Positions 53,302 through 61,026 of a stretch of 64,000 nt of DNA are shown piece by piece. The position numbers and the translations under genes are program-made. Source of the stretch: Pseudoalteromonas luteoviolacea. GTDB lineage: Bacteria; Pseudomonadota; Gammaproteobacteria; Enterobacterales; Alteromonadaceae. The number at the start of each line of letters is the position of its first letter. The stretch's first letter is position 1. The stretch is from NCBI RefSeq assembly GCF_001750165.1, contig NZ_CP015411.1, positions 2,446,001-2,510,000 on the forward strand, read 5' to 3'. The notes beneath the pieces were generated by a model. The model saw only the letters and a program-made list of their open reading frames with translations. It was not told the DNA's origin and did no database searches.

Positions 53302-56184
53302 ATGACATGGTTTAACTCTACAAATGCAAATGCAACAAACGGCAGTAACATCATCAAGATCAATGATAATCAGAGCGTTGCAAACATACGTACAAGCGAT
53401 GCATTAGTCTTGGGGGCATTTGCCCCTGTCGAAATATCCAAAGCATATGTGACAACCCATGGCACATTCGTCGAACTAATCAAACCTTGGCCAAATGCGA
53501 CACAAAGCCAAGTGCCGTGCGTTGTTTTACCGACATCTGGAGACTTTAATACAGCAGTTTCAGCACTCAACAACGCATCGAAAATAGTCAATGACAACTA
53601 CAAAGCCATGTTGGATTGGCAAACTAAAACAGGGTCGGTACAGTTCAACGATTTGGATGAGAACATACAAACAGTCAAAACGCTACGACAAATGCAAAGT
53701 GAAATAGATGCCGTAAATCCGCACGCTTGGGCGATGCGGAAAGTCGAGTTTGAAGCACTACGGCAGCTAAATCTTGAAAAGTATGCAGCAAGTGGGTTTG
53801 TGAGTTTTGGTAGTCACTATCACTCCCCTCCATTTTATAACAAAACTAATGAAGGGTTGTGGACAGATTTAACGCTCCCAAATATTTTAGTTTCCGGACC
53901 TTCTGATTATGGAATATCTCACGGAAAATCCAACTCAAAAGCACCAGTCATTCATATTGCTGGAGTGATTACGAAAATTGCAAATCTATCATCGGCGAAC
54001 GCCGAACAAGCAATTTTTAAATTTGCAGAGGCAGAGCATGGAGCACGCACATACGATACAGCAACAGGTGTTTCTGTAACGCACTCATCACAAACAATTG
54101 CATTTGCGAGTGAAACTGAAACAAACAAAGTGATTGCAAACCGAGCTGATGTATGGGGTTTTGAGTCTTTCTTGCGTGAGATAAACGACGAAGATCCATT
54201 TGTTTATAAACATGGTTTAATTCAAAGTCATGCGCCTGATATTAATAGCGTGGCAACCGCAGATGATATGGTGAGACCTGCATCTTATTTTGCTTGGTTT
54301 AAAGGTGATGAAACAAGTCGAGGTCGCGGTGTAAACTGGCAAGCTGCTAGCGAATCACAACGTATTAGAATTGCAAATGACCCAGAAAACAACATCTATT
54401 TCGATGATGCTACTAGCAAATTTTATCAGTGGTGTGTGCGCGGTCGCTCGTTTTCAGGGATAGGAAATGGCGATTGGGAGTGCCTAGATGTTGCAAATTA
54501 CAATGGCTTTATTGGGTTTAGATCCAGCAAATCAATGATAACTGCCCAAGGCTCGAATAGTGATTCTGGTGCGGCGTTTACAAATAACAATGTAGGTCTC
54601 TATGCTGCTGAGTTATTTGATAGTTTTCACGACAAATCACCAATGATAAGAGGCGTCTACTCTGCGTTTGATAATACGAATTCATTTAGCGAGTGCTATT
54701 TCATAGTCTGTGGCACGATAAATCGACTAAATTCTGGTGTTTATCATATTTCATTGAACCCATTTGGGGCGGCTTTAGCGGCTGATGGTAAGACTTTTAG
54801 CGAGACAGGAGTCTCATTGACAACCACTGCTGATTGCTTTGACACACAAAAAATCTTGTCTGGTTCTGGGAGTATAGCAAGCAATAAAAGTGGTAGACCT
54901 GATGGGCGTTTTTACGATGCAATCTATGCTAGCGGGCAAGGCGGCGTGTGTCGTGATATTCGTTACTCCGCTAATGGAGTTAGTTTGAAGGATTTTGCTG
55001 CCGCAGATTTAAGTGTTAAAGCAGGTGAATATCACGGTGCGGAGAAAATGCGTTTAACTGCATTTAGTAAGATAATAGAAATTATATCACCCGATTCAAA
55101 TTATACGTTATTTCGCATTGACAGAGAGCACCCTTTTTACAATGGTGCACAAAAAGATGGTGGATTAGGTGATGGGACAAAGCCTTTTGGTCATGCACAA
55201 AGTTTGTTTATTTATAATGTTGCAGATAAAGTAATCGAACGAACAACAAGTTATGATGCGTGTTTTGCTAATAATTATGGCACAACATATGACAGCAAAA
55301 CAGTAGGTAGGTGCAACGGCGGATATCAGCCACGTGTTGGTGATATAGTATTAAGTATGCGTGGTATTGAAAGCCTGAATACGCTAGATATCTCATCCTT
55401 GCACACATCAACAGCGTTAGACATATCAGTGGCAGGAGAATATCTACATATTGATGTGATGGGCATACCAGCAGACATCATGCAATTTTCAGGTTTGAAA
55501 GGTGGATGGATTGGAAGTTGGATCTCGGATTTATCTATAAGCAGAAAACAGTTATCAAAACCTGTTATTGGTAATGTAAATAATATACAAATTATCTTCT
55601 CTAATGGCACAACATGGTCAGCTGGCTCCCAAGGTTATGATTTTAATACAAATACAACAGATGATTGGGACCCCAAAAATATCGCTTTGCTATGCTATAA
55701 CACAAAAGCAAGCTCAGTTGCCAATGCGAATTATACTACAGAGTTATACGGAGGTGGCTTTGCTGTAAACAATATGACAATGGGGGCGTCACCACACTCT
55801 AATTTTGGAGCGCTGTTGTGTCACGATTTAATTGGTAAACGCCCCAACCTTGATGGTGATGACATTTATCACACAGAAACATTAACCTCTTTTACTATGA
55901 GACCAGAGCTCGGATGCTTATGGGGTTCCATTAAACATAATCCAGTTTCAACGAGCGGTGTAAATGGATCGACTGGCTGTAAAATTGTACCGGTGTTCTC
56001 GGTTGAAAACAGCCAAGCTTTTATAAACTACGCATATAGAGAGTTACATCACAACGGTGCTGACTGGGGTGATGATGGTCAAATCAATTTAGTTAACGGA
56101 CAAAGTACTGTAATTGATAGTAATGGCAAAACAGTAAAAGTTGGCACTGCACAAATAAAAGAAGCGTTAGGATGGGTGAAATAG
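53302..56184 (+). CDS. Tail fibre / receptor-binding protein candidate
   Basis: A 960-residue protein, last gene of the rightward arm and 81 bases from the prophage end. The N-terminus (MTWFNSTNANATNGSNIIKI) resembles the attachment part of fibre proteins in marine phages, with strands DNQSVANIRTSDALVLGAFA. A short coil follows (about 95-145). The long C-terminal part is beta-rich and variable in look, including GHYHSPPF-like SHYHSPPFYN and several cysteines. It is more A+T-rich than the tip gene, suggesting it is exchanged among phages. No chaperone gene follows. Confidence 0.68.
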   Translation: MTWFNSTNANATNGSNIIKINDNQSVANIRTSDALVLGAFAPVEISKAYVTTHGTFVELIKPWPNATQSQVPCVVLPTSGDFNTAVSALNNASKIVNDNYKAMLDWQTKTGSVQFNDLDENIQTVKTLRQMQSEIDAVNPHAWAMRKVEFEALRQLNLEKYAASGFVSFGSHYHSPPFYNKTNEGLWTDLTLPNILVSGPSDYGISHGKSNSKAPVIHIAGVITKIANLSSANAEQAIFKFAEAEHGARTYDTATGVSVTHSSQTIAFASETETNKVIANRADVWGFESFLREINDEDPFVYKHGLIQSHAPDINSVATADDMVRPASYFAWFKGDETSRGRGVNWQAASESQRIRIANDPENNIYFDDATSKFYQWCVRGRSFSGIGNGDWECLDVANYNGFIGFRSSKSMITAQGSNSDSGAAFTNNNVGLYAAELFDSFHDKSPMIRGVYSAFDNTNSFSECYFIVCGTINRLNSGVYHISLNPFGAALAADGKTFSETGVSLTTTADCFDTQKILSGSGSIASNKSGRPDGRFYDAIYASGQGGVCRDIRYSANGVSLKDFAAADLSVKAGEYHGAEKMRLTAFSKIIEIISPDSNYTLFRIDREHPFYNGAQKDGGLGDGTKPFGHAQSLFIYNVADKVIERTTSYDACFANNYGTTYDSKTVGRCNGGYQPRVGDIVLSMRGIESLNTLDISSLHTSTALDISVAGEYLHIDVMGIPADIMQFSGLKGGWIGSWISDLSISRKQLSKPVIGNVNNIQIIFSNGTTWSAGSQGYDFNTNTTDDWDPKNIALLCYNTKASSVANANYTTELYGGGFAVNNMTMGASPHSNFGALLCHDLIGKRPNLDGDDIYHTETLTSFTMRPELGCLWGSIKHNPVSTSGVNGSTGCKIVPVFSVENSQAFINYAYRELHHNGADWGDDGQINLVNGQSTVIDSNGKTVKVGTAQIKEALGWVK

Positions 56185-56220
56185 CTTGAATTCAATGAAT
56201 TTAACATAATTTAATTCAGT

Positions 56221-56265
56221 CTAATTTCAAGCGTATTTTTTTCTAATTTCAAAACGCGCGTTACA
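56221..56265. promoter_or_regulatory. Right end with putative transposase-binding sites
   Basis: The end reads ...GCGCGTTACA. Two related boxes lie within 45 bases: CTAATTTCAAGCG at 56,221 and CTAATTTCAAAACGCG at 56,243, about 22 bases apart, like R1 and R2 of Mu. On the minus strand the end begins TGTAACGCGCG, matching TGTAA of the left end. Confidence 0.6.
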
Positions 56266-56270
56266 ATAAT
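56266..56270. repeat. 5-bp target-site duplication, right
   Basis: ATAAT directly after TTACA, identical to 12,012-12,016. After it the relic F gene continues (AATAAGTGTACTTTTGG). Confidence 0.88.
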
Positions 56271-56455
56271 AATAAGTGTACTTTTGGTATCAGGTGCAAC
56301 ATCTAAAACTGATTTGAATAATTTTGGATGCAAGTGCCCTATTGCTAAATTTGTGCCTGACTCTGGTTTTCCTTTTGACCTGTTGCCTTACCTTCACCTA
56401 ACCATTCAAGACCAGGATTATAATCCAAACCGAGGTCAATGCTCGGTAATCGGTG
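56271..56455 (-). pseudogene. Middle part of split F gene of the relic prophage
   Basis: Matches the intact F gene from 12,489 leftwards in protein sense: TCAGGTGCAACATCTAAAAC, then GGATGCAAGTGCCCTA, then CTAACCATTCAAGACCAGG. About 125 bases present in the intact gene (around 12,592-12,718) are missing inside it, and similarity ends near 56,455. It is the N-terminal-side partner of 11,813-12,011. Confidence 0.82.
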
Positions 56456-56472
56456 CGCCATTGGCATCGGAT

Positions 56473-56515
56473 GACACTATTAAGTTAATCATTTGTCTTG
56501 TCAACCTATAGTGTC
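56473..56515. repeat. 43-bp segment bounded by 8-bp inverted repeats
   Basis: GACACTAT...ATAGTGTC at the join between the F remnant and the sensor remnant. It may be a miniature element or a footprint of the event that deleted the middle of the relic. Confidence 0.4.
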
Positions 56516-56539
56516 TTACTAAACCTTGAACTGAGGTGC

Positions 56540-56678
56540 CCCGCTCAAGCTAAATTTTGGCTCTGGATTTTATAACATGAGACAAATAGCAAAAGTATAC
56601 AAAACTAAGCTCAATATTAGATCTTCAAAAGCGGGTTCCACGATTAGTATGGTATTCCCGATTATCGAGAGGATTTGA
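56540..56678 (+). pseudogene. Remnant of a prophage sensor-ATPase gene
   Basis: Reads LNFGSGFYNMRQIAKVYKTK followed by SKAGSTISMVFPIIERI and stop at 56,676. It aligns with the C-terminus of the 895-residue sensor at 26,611 (FGEGLYKMNDVAKSYKTK, then RKGTKIQIVFPLIER). About half of the residues are identical, so the two are homologues, not recent copies. The orientation relative to the F remnant equals that in the intact prophage. A terminator follows. Confidence 0.78.
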
Positions 56679-56687
56679 TGATAATGA

Positions 56688-56709
56688 AGCCGCGTCATGC
56701 GGCTTTTTA
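56688..56709 (+). terminator. Terminator after sensor remnant
   Basis: AGCCGC-GTCAT-GCGGCT followed by TTTTTAT: a good rho-independent terminator, nine bases after the remnant stop. Confidence 0.85.
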
Positions 56710-56984
56710 TAGCCTATGTAAAATGCTCTACAATTTACCTAGGCTACCGAGAAGAATTAAATTCCTAATCACTCTCAGTGACCTAAACTAATCTATTTAA
56801 GATATAAGATAAATGAAAGTTTTCATTTGTAAATTTATCTGGTAACTTTTTAGTTACCTTTTAATGACACTAAATTTGTCCCTGCAATCTTTCCGTTCAC
56901 GAATTTAAATCGTATATGAGATTAGCTTTAAGTAAGTGCTAGGAGTAAAACTTGATATTTTATGGATAGAGTGAGTTTTCAACG
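56710..56984. other. Intergenic region upstream of Kiwa
   Basis: No gene. Contains an imperfect inverted repeat GGTAACTTTTTAGTTACC near 56,842-56,859 and must hold the promoter of the Kiwa operon. The ATG at 56,985 is preceded by GAGTGAG, a weak ribosome-binding site. Confidence 0.45.
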
Positions 56985-57614
56985 ATGAGACAAAATAGGC
57001 TTAAATTCGGTGCTAGGTTTTCACTGTTTATAGTGTCATATCTTCCACTGTTTTTTATCATGAGCTTCACTCAGTTATACCAGTACAAACAATATTTAAA
57101 TTGGGGTGGCATAAACTTAGTCGCTATAAGTAACTTTTTTAAATATTTTGGTGCCGTGGCTGTTATTGGAGTTGTGTCTATTGTTGGTATATTAGGGCTA
57201 CTGATGTTGCTCAAAAATGTTAAAAGACGTTGTGTTCAAGGCGGGCGTGAAGCTGTTGTTCAGGAGATAGAAAACAAAAATAGTGAGTCTATTACCTACT
57301 TGTTCACTTACCTCATTCCTTTCGTGTTTCAAGACCTTTCCTCTTTTACTAATGTAGTTTCTATCGCTGTTCTATTGATTGTTACTTTCATGATCTATGT
57401 AAATTCAGGAATGATACTAATCAATCCAACTATCAGTATGAGATATACGCTTTACCAAGTTACTTACAAGGACCATGAAAGTGGCAATTCTCGTAAAGGC
57501 ATGATCATAACTAAATGTAACTTTCTTGAAGAAGGCGACAAGATAGAAATGGAAGATGTAGGGCATAAGCTATTTTATGCACAATTAATCGAGGATGATA
57601 ATGCTGCAACTTGA
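56985..57614 (+). CDS. kwaA: Kiwa defence protein KwaA
   Basis: A 209-residue inner-membrane protein with four predicted helices (about 10-30, 45-75, 95-118 and 122-146), including SITYLFTYLIPFVFQDLSSF, a segment typical of KwaA. The C-terminal 60 residues are cytoplasmic. In Kiwa the membrane protein detects phage attack and works with KwaB to block late transcription and replication of phage DNA. Identity rests on topology, that segment, and the KwaB gene overlapping its end. Confidence 0.78.
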   Translation: MRQNRLKFGARFSLFIVSYLPLFFIMSFTQLYQYKQYLNWGGINLVAISNFFKYFGAVAVIGVVSIVGILGLLMLLKNVKRRCVQGGREAVVQEIENKNSESITYLFTYLIPFVFQDLSSFTNVVSIAVLLIVTFMIYVNSGMILINPTISMRYTLYQVTYKDHESGNSRKGMIITKCNFLEEGDKIEMEDVGHKLFYAQLIEDDNAAT

Positions 57615-58617
57615 AGACCTACTAGAGTATGCCGAAAAGCTAGAGAATGATGATAATGTCAAAGTTAGCTTAATGTTTGTTACGAGAAAACTAAAGCCTG
57701 GTATGAAAGCCTCAGCCAAGGTATTAGACAAGTTCGATTTTATTTTAAATAAAGTCGCCCTCTCTGAAGAGATAAGCCAGTACTTTAAAAGTGTGCTAAT
57801 CAATCAAATTAAAACCCAAGCCTCAAAAGATGACATTGAGGTTAAACCATATACTGTTATTGGAGATGATCTCCCTCAAGTTTATTCATATGCACTTAAT
57901 AACGCGTTATCCTTCTCAAAAGTAATAACCGAGCAAGCGAGAGCCGACAATACTCCTACTATTAACTGTTTGAATGACATAAAAAATGACCTTTGGGCCT
58001 ATTGCATCAAAGTTAAAAGTGGCGACAAATACACTTACTCTTTCCGAAAAGTGGCGAAAGGAAAAATTACTACGAATACCCCTGATACTCTTGGTAAAAA
58101 GCTATCAGCAATGTTTGACAAAAGTGAAGCTGAGCTACAAGAGTTTGACGGCTCTGTTATCAGCTTTGACGATAAAATTGATTGTTTATGTATTGATGAA
58201 CAGTTTTATGTGTTCCACAAATCAGGTTTTGAACAAATATTGGGGCTTGATGAGGAGTTTACTAAAACAGCTCAAGAAACAGTTGAAGCAATTAAGGGGT
58301 TTGATTTAGTTGAAGGCCTAGACTTAGTTGAAAAAGAGCTACTTCAAAAATCAACAATTAGAAAAACGCTCTCGAGTATAAAGCAAAAAGGTAATGACAA
58401 GTCTCTGACAAAATTTGAAATCACAGCAATGAACGAAATACTTCAAAAGCTTGAAGGAGAAAGCTTTGAAATTACCGAAGATGGTAAAATAATTCTGAGT
58501 AACAGCAAAGACGTTAAATACTTTGTTAAGCTGCTAAATGACTACTACAAACAAGGGATGACCACCAAGAAATACTATACTTCCAACGCTGGCAGTATTA
58601 TCGATCCCCAAGGATAG
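57601..58617 (+). CDS. kwaB: Kiwa defence protein KwaB (DUF4868)
   Basis: A 338-residue cytoplasmic DNA-binding effector of Kiwa. The DUF4868 core is visible: NDLWAYCIKVKSGDKYTYSF (about 128-147), a K-A-K-G linker, then FDDKIDCLCIDEQFYVFHKS (about 190-209) and GFEQILGLDEEF. Length and order match known KwaB proteins. The ATG at 57,601, with GAGG before it, overlaps kwaA by 14 bases. Both genes look complete, so the system is probably active. It lies just outside the intact prophage, downstream of the relic sensor remnant, so it may be relic cargo. Confidence 0.82.
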   Translation: MLQLEDLLEYAEKLENDDNVKVSLMFVTRKLKPGMKASAKVLDKFDFILNKVALSEEISQYFKSVLINQIKTQASKDDIEVKPYTVIGDDLPQVYSYALNNALSFSKVITEQARADNTPTINCLNDIKNDLWAYCIKVKSGDKYTYSFRKVAKGKITTNTPDTLGKKLSAMFDKSEAELQEFDGSVISFDDKIDCLCIDEQFYVFHKSGFEQILGLDEEFTKTAQETVEAIKGFDLVEGLDLVEKELLQKSTIRKTLSSIKQKGNDKSLTKFEITAMNEILQKLEGESFEITEDGKIILSNSKDVKYFVKLLNDYYKQGMTTKKYYTSNAGSIIDPQG

Positions 58618-58646
58618 TCGCTTCACTCTTCTCATATGAATTAAAA

Positions 58647-58663
58647 AGCCGCTAAAAGCGGCT
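58647..58663 (-). terminator. Terminator after leader-peptide gene
   Basis: AGCCGC-TAAAA-GCGGCT with an A-run on its left, giving a T-run in the minus direction. It ends the leftward peptide transcript and lies 29 bases after kwaB. Confidence 0.8.
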
Positions 58664-58670
58664 AATATAA

Positions 58671-58766
58671 TTATTTGTTTGAATGAGGTGGACCACCTTG
58701 GTTTCCGCCGCCAGTCACACCACCAACTATTTTTTTCAATTCTTTAGTAGGGATTAATTCGATCAT
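58671..58766 (-). CDS. 31-residue double-glycine leader peptide
   Basis: Begins MIELIPTKELKKIVGG and continues VTGGGNQGGPPHSNK. The ELKKIVGG part is a double-glycine leader, processed in other bacteria by peptidase-containing ABC transporters that export bacteriocins and related peptides. The expected mature part would be 15 residues, rich in Gly with a GGPP motif. AGGAAAG precedes the ATG by 6-7 bases. It matches the second half of the peptide at 59,247. No transporter or modifying enzyme is in the window. Confidence 0.65.
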   Translation of the reverse strand: MIELIPTKELKKIVGGVTGGGNQGGPPHSNK

Positions 58767-58795
58767 ACTGCTTTCCTTTTTAATGACAGATAGAT

Positions 58796-58966
58796 TCATT
58801 TAATTGAGAGCGGCGGGCCACTGATATCTCCCCCACCAGTTCACCCTGCTACTTTTTCTCGGTCTTTGATTATCAGAGTGTTAGCTGGAGGGCTACCAGG
58901 ATTGCCACCGCTGTTACTGACTACGACAACCAGTTTTAGGTCTTTAATTTCTATATTTTGATGCAC
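58796..58966 (-). pseudogene. Leader-peptide paralogue with internal stop
   Basis: A 57-codon frame from GTG 58,966 (GGAGAT upstream), the same length as the paralogue at 59,247. It has KDLKLVVVVSNSGGNPGSPP in the first half and EKVAG, then TGA, then TGGGDISGPPLSIK in the second. The stop falls where the second glycine of the leader would be (GGA to TGA). It is probably inactivated, though the first half could still be made. Confidence 0.65.
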
Positions 58967-59110
58967 TTTCTACAATCTCCCTTTGTGAAATTGAATCTAA
59001 TGTATCACGCTCATTATGCTCAGATAAGTAAAATTCATACTAGGAATTACCAAAGATATCCATAAACTTTTTGTAAGCAGCTCTAAGCGTATAAATGAAA
59101 TTTTATGGAA

Positions 59111-59228
59111 GTGTATTAAACAGGGTTAAACAATCTGAGAGGCTATTAAACACCTTCTAAACACTATCTTAGTTTGGACTAAAAGCTTGTTTTGGGTTTG
59201 GGCGGTAACTTTGCGTGTGAAAGTTACC
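59111..59228. repeat. TTAAA-type boxes plus GGTAACTT hairpin, copy 2
   Basis: ATTAAAC, GTTAAAC, ATTAAAC and TCTAAAC boxes spaced about 10, 20 and 11 bases, then GGACTAAAAGCTTGTTTTGG and a stem GGTAACTT (59,204-59,211) / AAGTTACC (59,221-59,228). Same arrangement as 33,182-33,295 and 59,552-59,625. Confidence 0.55.
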
Positions 59229-59246
59229 AGAGTCCCTGTTTTGAGT

Positions 59247-59417
59247 CTATTGATGGTTATGAGGAGGACCACCTTGGTGACAATTGCCTCCACCTGCAAC
59301 TTTCTGTAGTTCTTTATTTGTAAGGAAGCACTCGGTAGGTGGGCCACCACGATCGCCACCGCTGTTAGTACCTGCCACAACCAGTTTTAGGTCTTTAACT
59401 TTTTTATTATTATTCAC
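59247..59417 (-). CDS. 56-residue double-glycine-type peptide, two modules
   Basis: Start GTG 59,417, preceded by AAGGAG at eight bases. It reads as two modules: KDLKLVVAG + TNSGGDRGGPP, then ELQKVAGG + GNCHQGGPPHNHQ. Each has a leader-like end (VVAG or VAGG) and a Gly-rich core ending GGPP. Longer starts are possible, but the ribosome-binding site favours this one. It is the most complete member of the local family of three. It could be a secreted antimicrobial or signal peptide. Two cysteines could form a disulfide. Confidence 0.65.
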   Translation of the reverse strand: MNNNKKVKDLKLVVAGTNSGGDRGGPPTECFLTNKELQKVAGGGNCHQGGPPHNHQ

Positions 59418-59551
59418 TTTCTTAATCTCCTTTTGTGAAATTGAAACCACTCTATCACGTGCATGATGCTTAGGTAAGTAAAATAAAATCACCAAATTAC
59501 CAGTGTTAATAAAAAAGCTCCAGTATGGCGCTTTTTTATTTAGGATGACTT

Positions 59552-59625
59552 GTTAAAAGTTGGTTTAAATCTGGACTAAAGGTTTGTTTCGAGATTGGGT
59601 GGTAACTTTGCGGGTGCAAGTTACC
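59552..59625. repeat. TTAAA-type boxes plus GGTAACTT hairpin, copy 3
   Basis: GTTAAA, TTTAAA and ACTAAA boxes about 11-12 bases apart, then a stem GGTAACTT (59,601-59,608) / AAGTTACC (59,618-59,625). GGACTAAAGGTTTGTTTCG and the hairpin match copy 2 closely. Confidence 0.55.
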
Positions 59626-60067
59626 ACTTGGCCATACTCAGTTTAAGTTTTCTAAATCACACTCATGGCGATATTCCAAGTATTTTCATATCAAAGTTAA
59701 CAATGAAAAGATACCTAAAATGAGGCAAAGAGTTTCAAACATATCTTCCTTTATTGGTGCATAGCTGTACTGTGCGTCTGACGATATTTTCCTTTTCCTC
59801 TCAGGGTCGCAGATAACGCAATAGATGGTGCTTGTCTAATTCCATATTAACTTAACCAATGTAAAACTGAAATAGAGATACAACCAATAATATTCCAGCA
59901 TACCCAGATGGAAAACTTTATTTATGGAGCCAGTGGCAATCTACTATTCACAGGCACTTCAAGACGCAGCAAAGGCGATCGTTTGATCGCCTATCATTAC
60001 GAACTTTGAAAGCTCAAGGGTTACCTCTTTTCCCTGTATTTCAATAATTCATCTACATATTTATTAT
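59626..60067. other. Gene-free stretch
   Basis: No coding region seen. It contains a perfect hairpin AGGCGATC-GTTT-GATCGCCT at 59,973-59,992, perhaps a terminator for the leftward gene that ends at 60,068, although without a clear T-run. Confidence 0.4.
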
Positions 60068-61003
60068 TTATGCAGGTTCACCTTCGACAGAATCAAGGCA
60101 AAACTTTATAGGTTTTGGAGCTTCGGGTGTCGTTGTGGCCTCTACAAACTGCTCCAAGGTACTTACTCCAAGCTTAAGCCGAGCTAATTTTTTGGCCTGA
60201 GCATTTGTAAATGTATCTACATCAAAATCGAATTTTGCCCCCACGGTAAGTGTTTCCTCCTTAAACTTGTCTGCCGGAGCGCTTTTACCACTCTGATGAC
60301 TCAACTCCATTTTCATAAAGGTATAGGCTATTGAGTAAGATACTTTCTTTCCGCTATTCTCTGTTGTAACTTCGTTTTGAGAAAATACTGTGGCCGTATT
60401 CTCAGTATTAGACTGACTGGTGCATGCTTTTGCTAGGTCTACTAGAGAAGATTTAATTTTTTTAGTACTACCTTCAAAAATCCCCGAAAGAGTATCCGTT
60501 ATCATATCAATCAATTGATTATAGTTACTTTCTTCGTATCTCAGCTCCTCACTTGACGCTTCTGAGATAGTTAGAAGTGTAATTCTGCTGATTATGTCTG
60601 TGTACTTTTTAAATCCAAGTGCACTTTCTTTAGTATCCCCACTTACAGGGTTCCAACCGGCTGCAGAACGAGCCGCATTTAACAAAGTTGAAACAGCAGA
60701 ACTTGGGTGCTTGATGAAAGCATCAGCAAGCTCATTAATCTCCTCTTCAGATGGAGACGATTTTGCTTGAAATTTTTCTACTGCGTCAGTTCCTTTTTGT
60801 ACATTCGTCTTTGAATCAGAAGACGTATTTTCTACATTGTTTCCACCAGGAACATATTGATCATGATCTTCTAGCAAAAATTCTTCTAACGAAGTTGATG
60901 CCTTAAGAAAAGCTACTTGATGGTCGTAACTTGGATGTTCTTTTTCATAGCGTTCTGACGCACTATCAAACAGAAAGTCAGTAAAGTTAGTTTGATTTTC
61001 CAT
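60068..61003 (-). CDS. Unrecognised acidic soluble protein
   Basis: A 311-residue protein without signal or membrane segment. The N-terminus is acidic (NFTDFLFDSASERYEKEHPS), followed by a Ser/Asn-rich linker (about 55-75). A helical part contains FIKHPSSAVSTLLNAARSAA. The C-terminal half has strands (KVSYSIAYTFMKMELSHQSG) and ends with FCLDSVEGEPA. I do not recognise it. It follows the secreted-protein gene upstream (61,027) by 23 bases, so the two are probably one operon. Confidence 0.5.
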   Translation of the reverse strand: MENQTNFTDFLFDSASERYEKEHPSYDHQVAFLKASTSLEEFLLEDHDQYVPGGNNVENTSSDSKTNVQKGTDAVEKFQAKSSPSEEEINELADAFIKHPSSAVSTLLNAARSAAGWNPVSGDTKESALGFKKYTDIISRITLLTISEASSEELRYEESNYNQLIDMITDTLSGIFEGSTKKIKSSLVDLAKACTSQSNTENTATVFSQNEVTTENSGKKVSYSIAYTFMKMELSHQSGKSAPADKFKEETLTVGAKFDFDVDTFTNAQAKKLARLKLGVSTLEQFVEATTTPEAPKPIKFCLDSVEGEPA

Positions 61004-61026
61004 TGGTTTTTCCTTAATTTAAAGTT

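Larger units (their letters stand above)
12017..56265. mobile_element. Mu-like transposable prophage, apparently complete, 44.2 kb
   Basis: Bounded by TGTAA...TTACA ends and a 5-bp duplication, as expected for Mu-type replicative transposition. It carries a CI-like repressor, Ner-like regulator, transposase A, ATPase B, gp16-like and Mor-like proteins, lysozyme, both terminase subunits, portal, F, protease I, capsid, gpG, tail tube, tail chaperones with a frameshift signal, tape measure, tail tip proteins and a fibre. The tail set (tape measure, NlpC-like and J-like proteins) is of the flexible siphovirus kind seen in B3/D3112-type transposable phages, not the contractile Mu tail. No core gene is visibly broken. 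Two arms are transcribed outward from the repressor region at 25.4-25.5 kb. Confidence 0.9.

Noticed and set aside
56284..56511. Rightward 75-codon frame after the prophage end
   Set aside because: It is antisense to the relic F gene fragment, which explains the sequence.
58796..58966. In-frame TGA as selenocysteine or recoding in the peptide paralogue
   Set aside because: No SECIS-like hairpin is seen right after it and the paralogues have Gly at this place. Simple mutation is more likely.
59111..59625. CRISPR array
   Set aside because: The repeats are short, imperfect and few, with no spacers of uniform length and no cas genes. No CRISPR is seen anywhere in the window.
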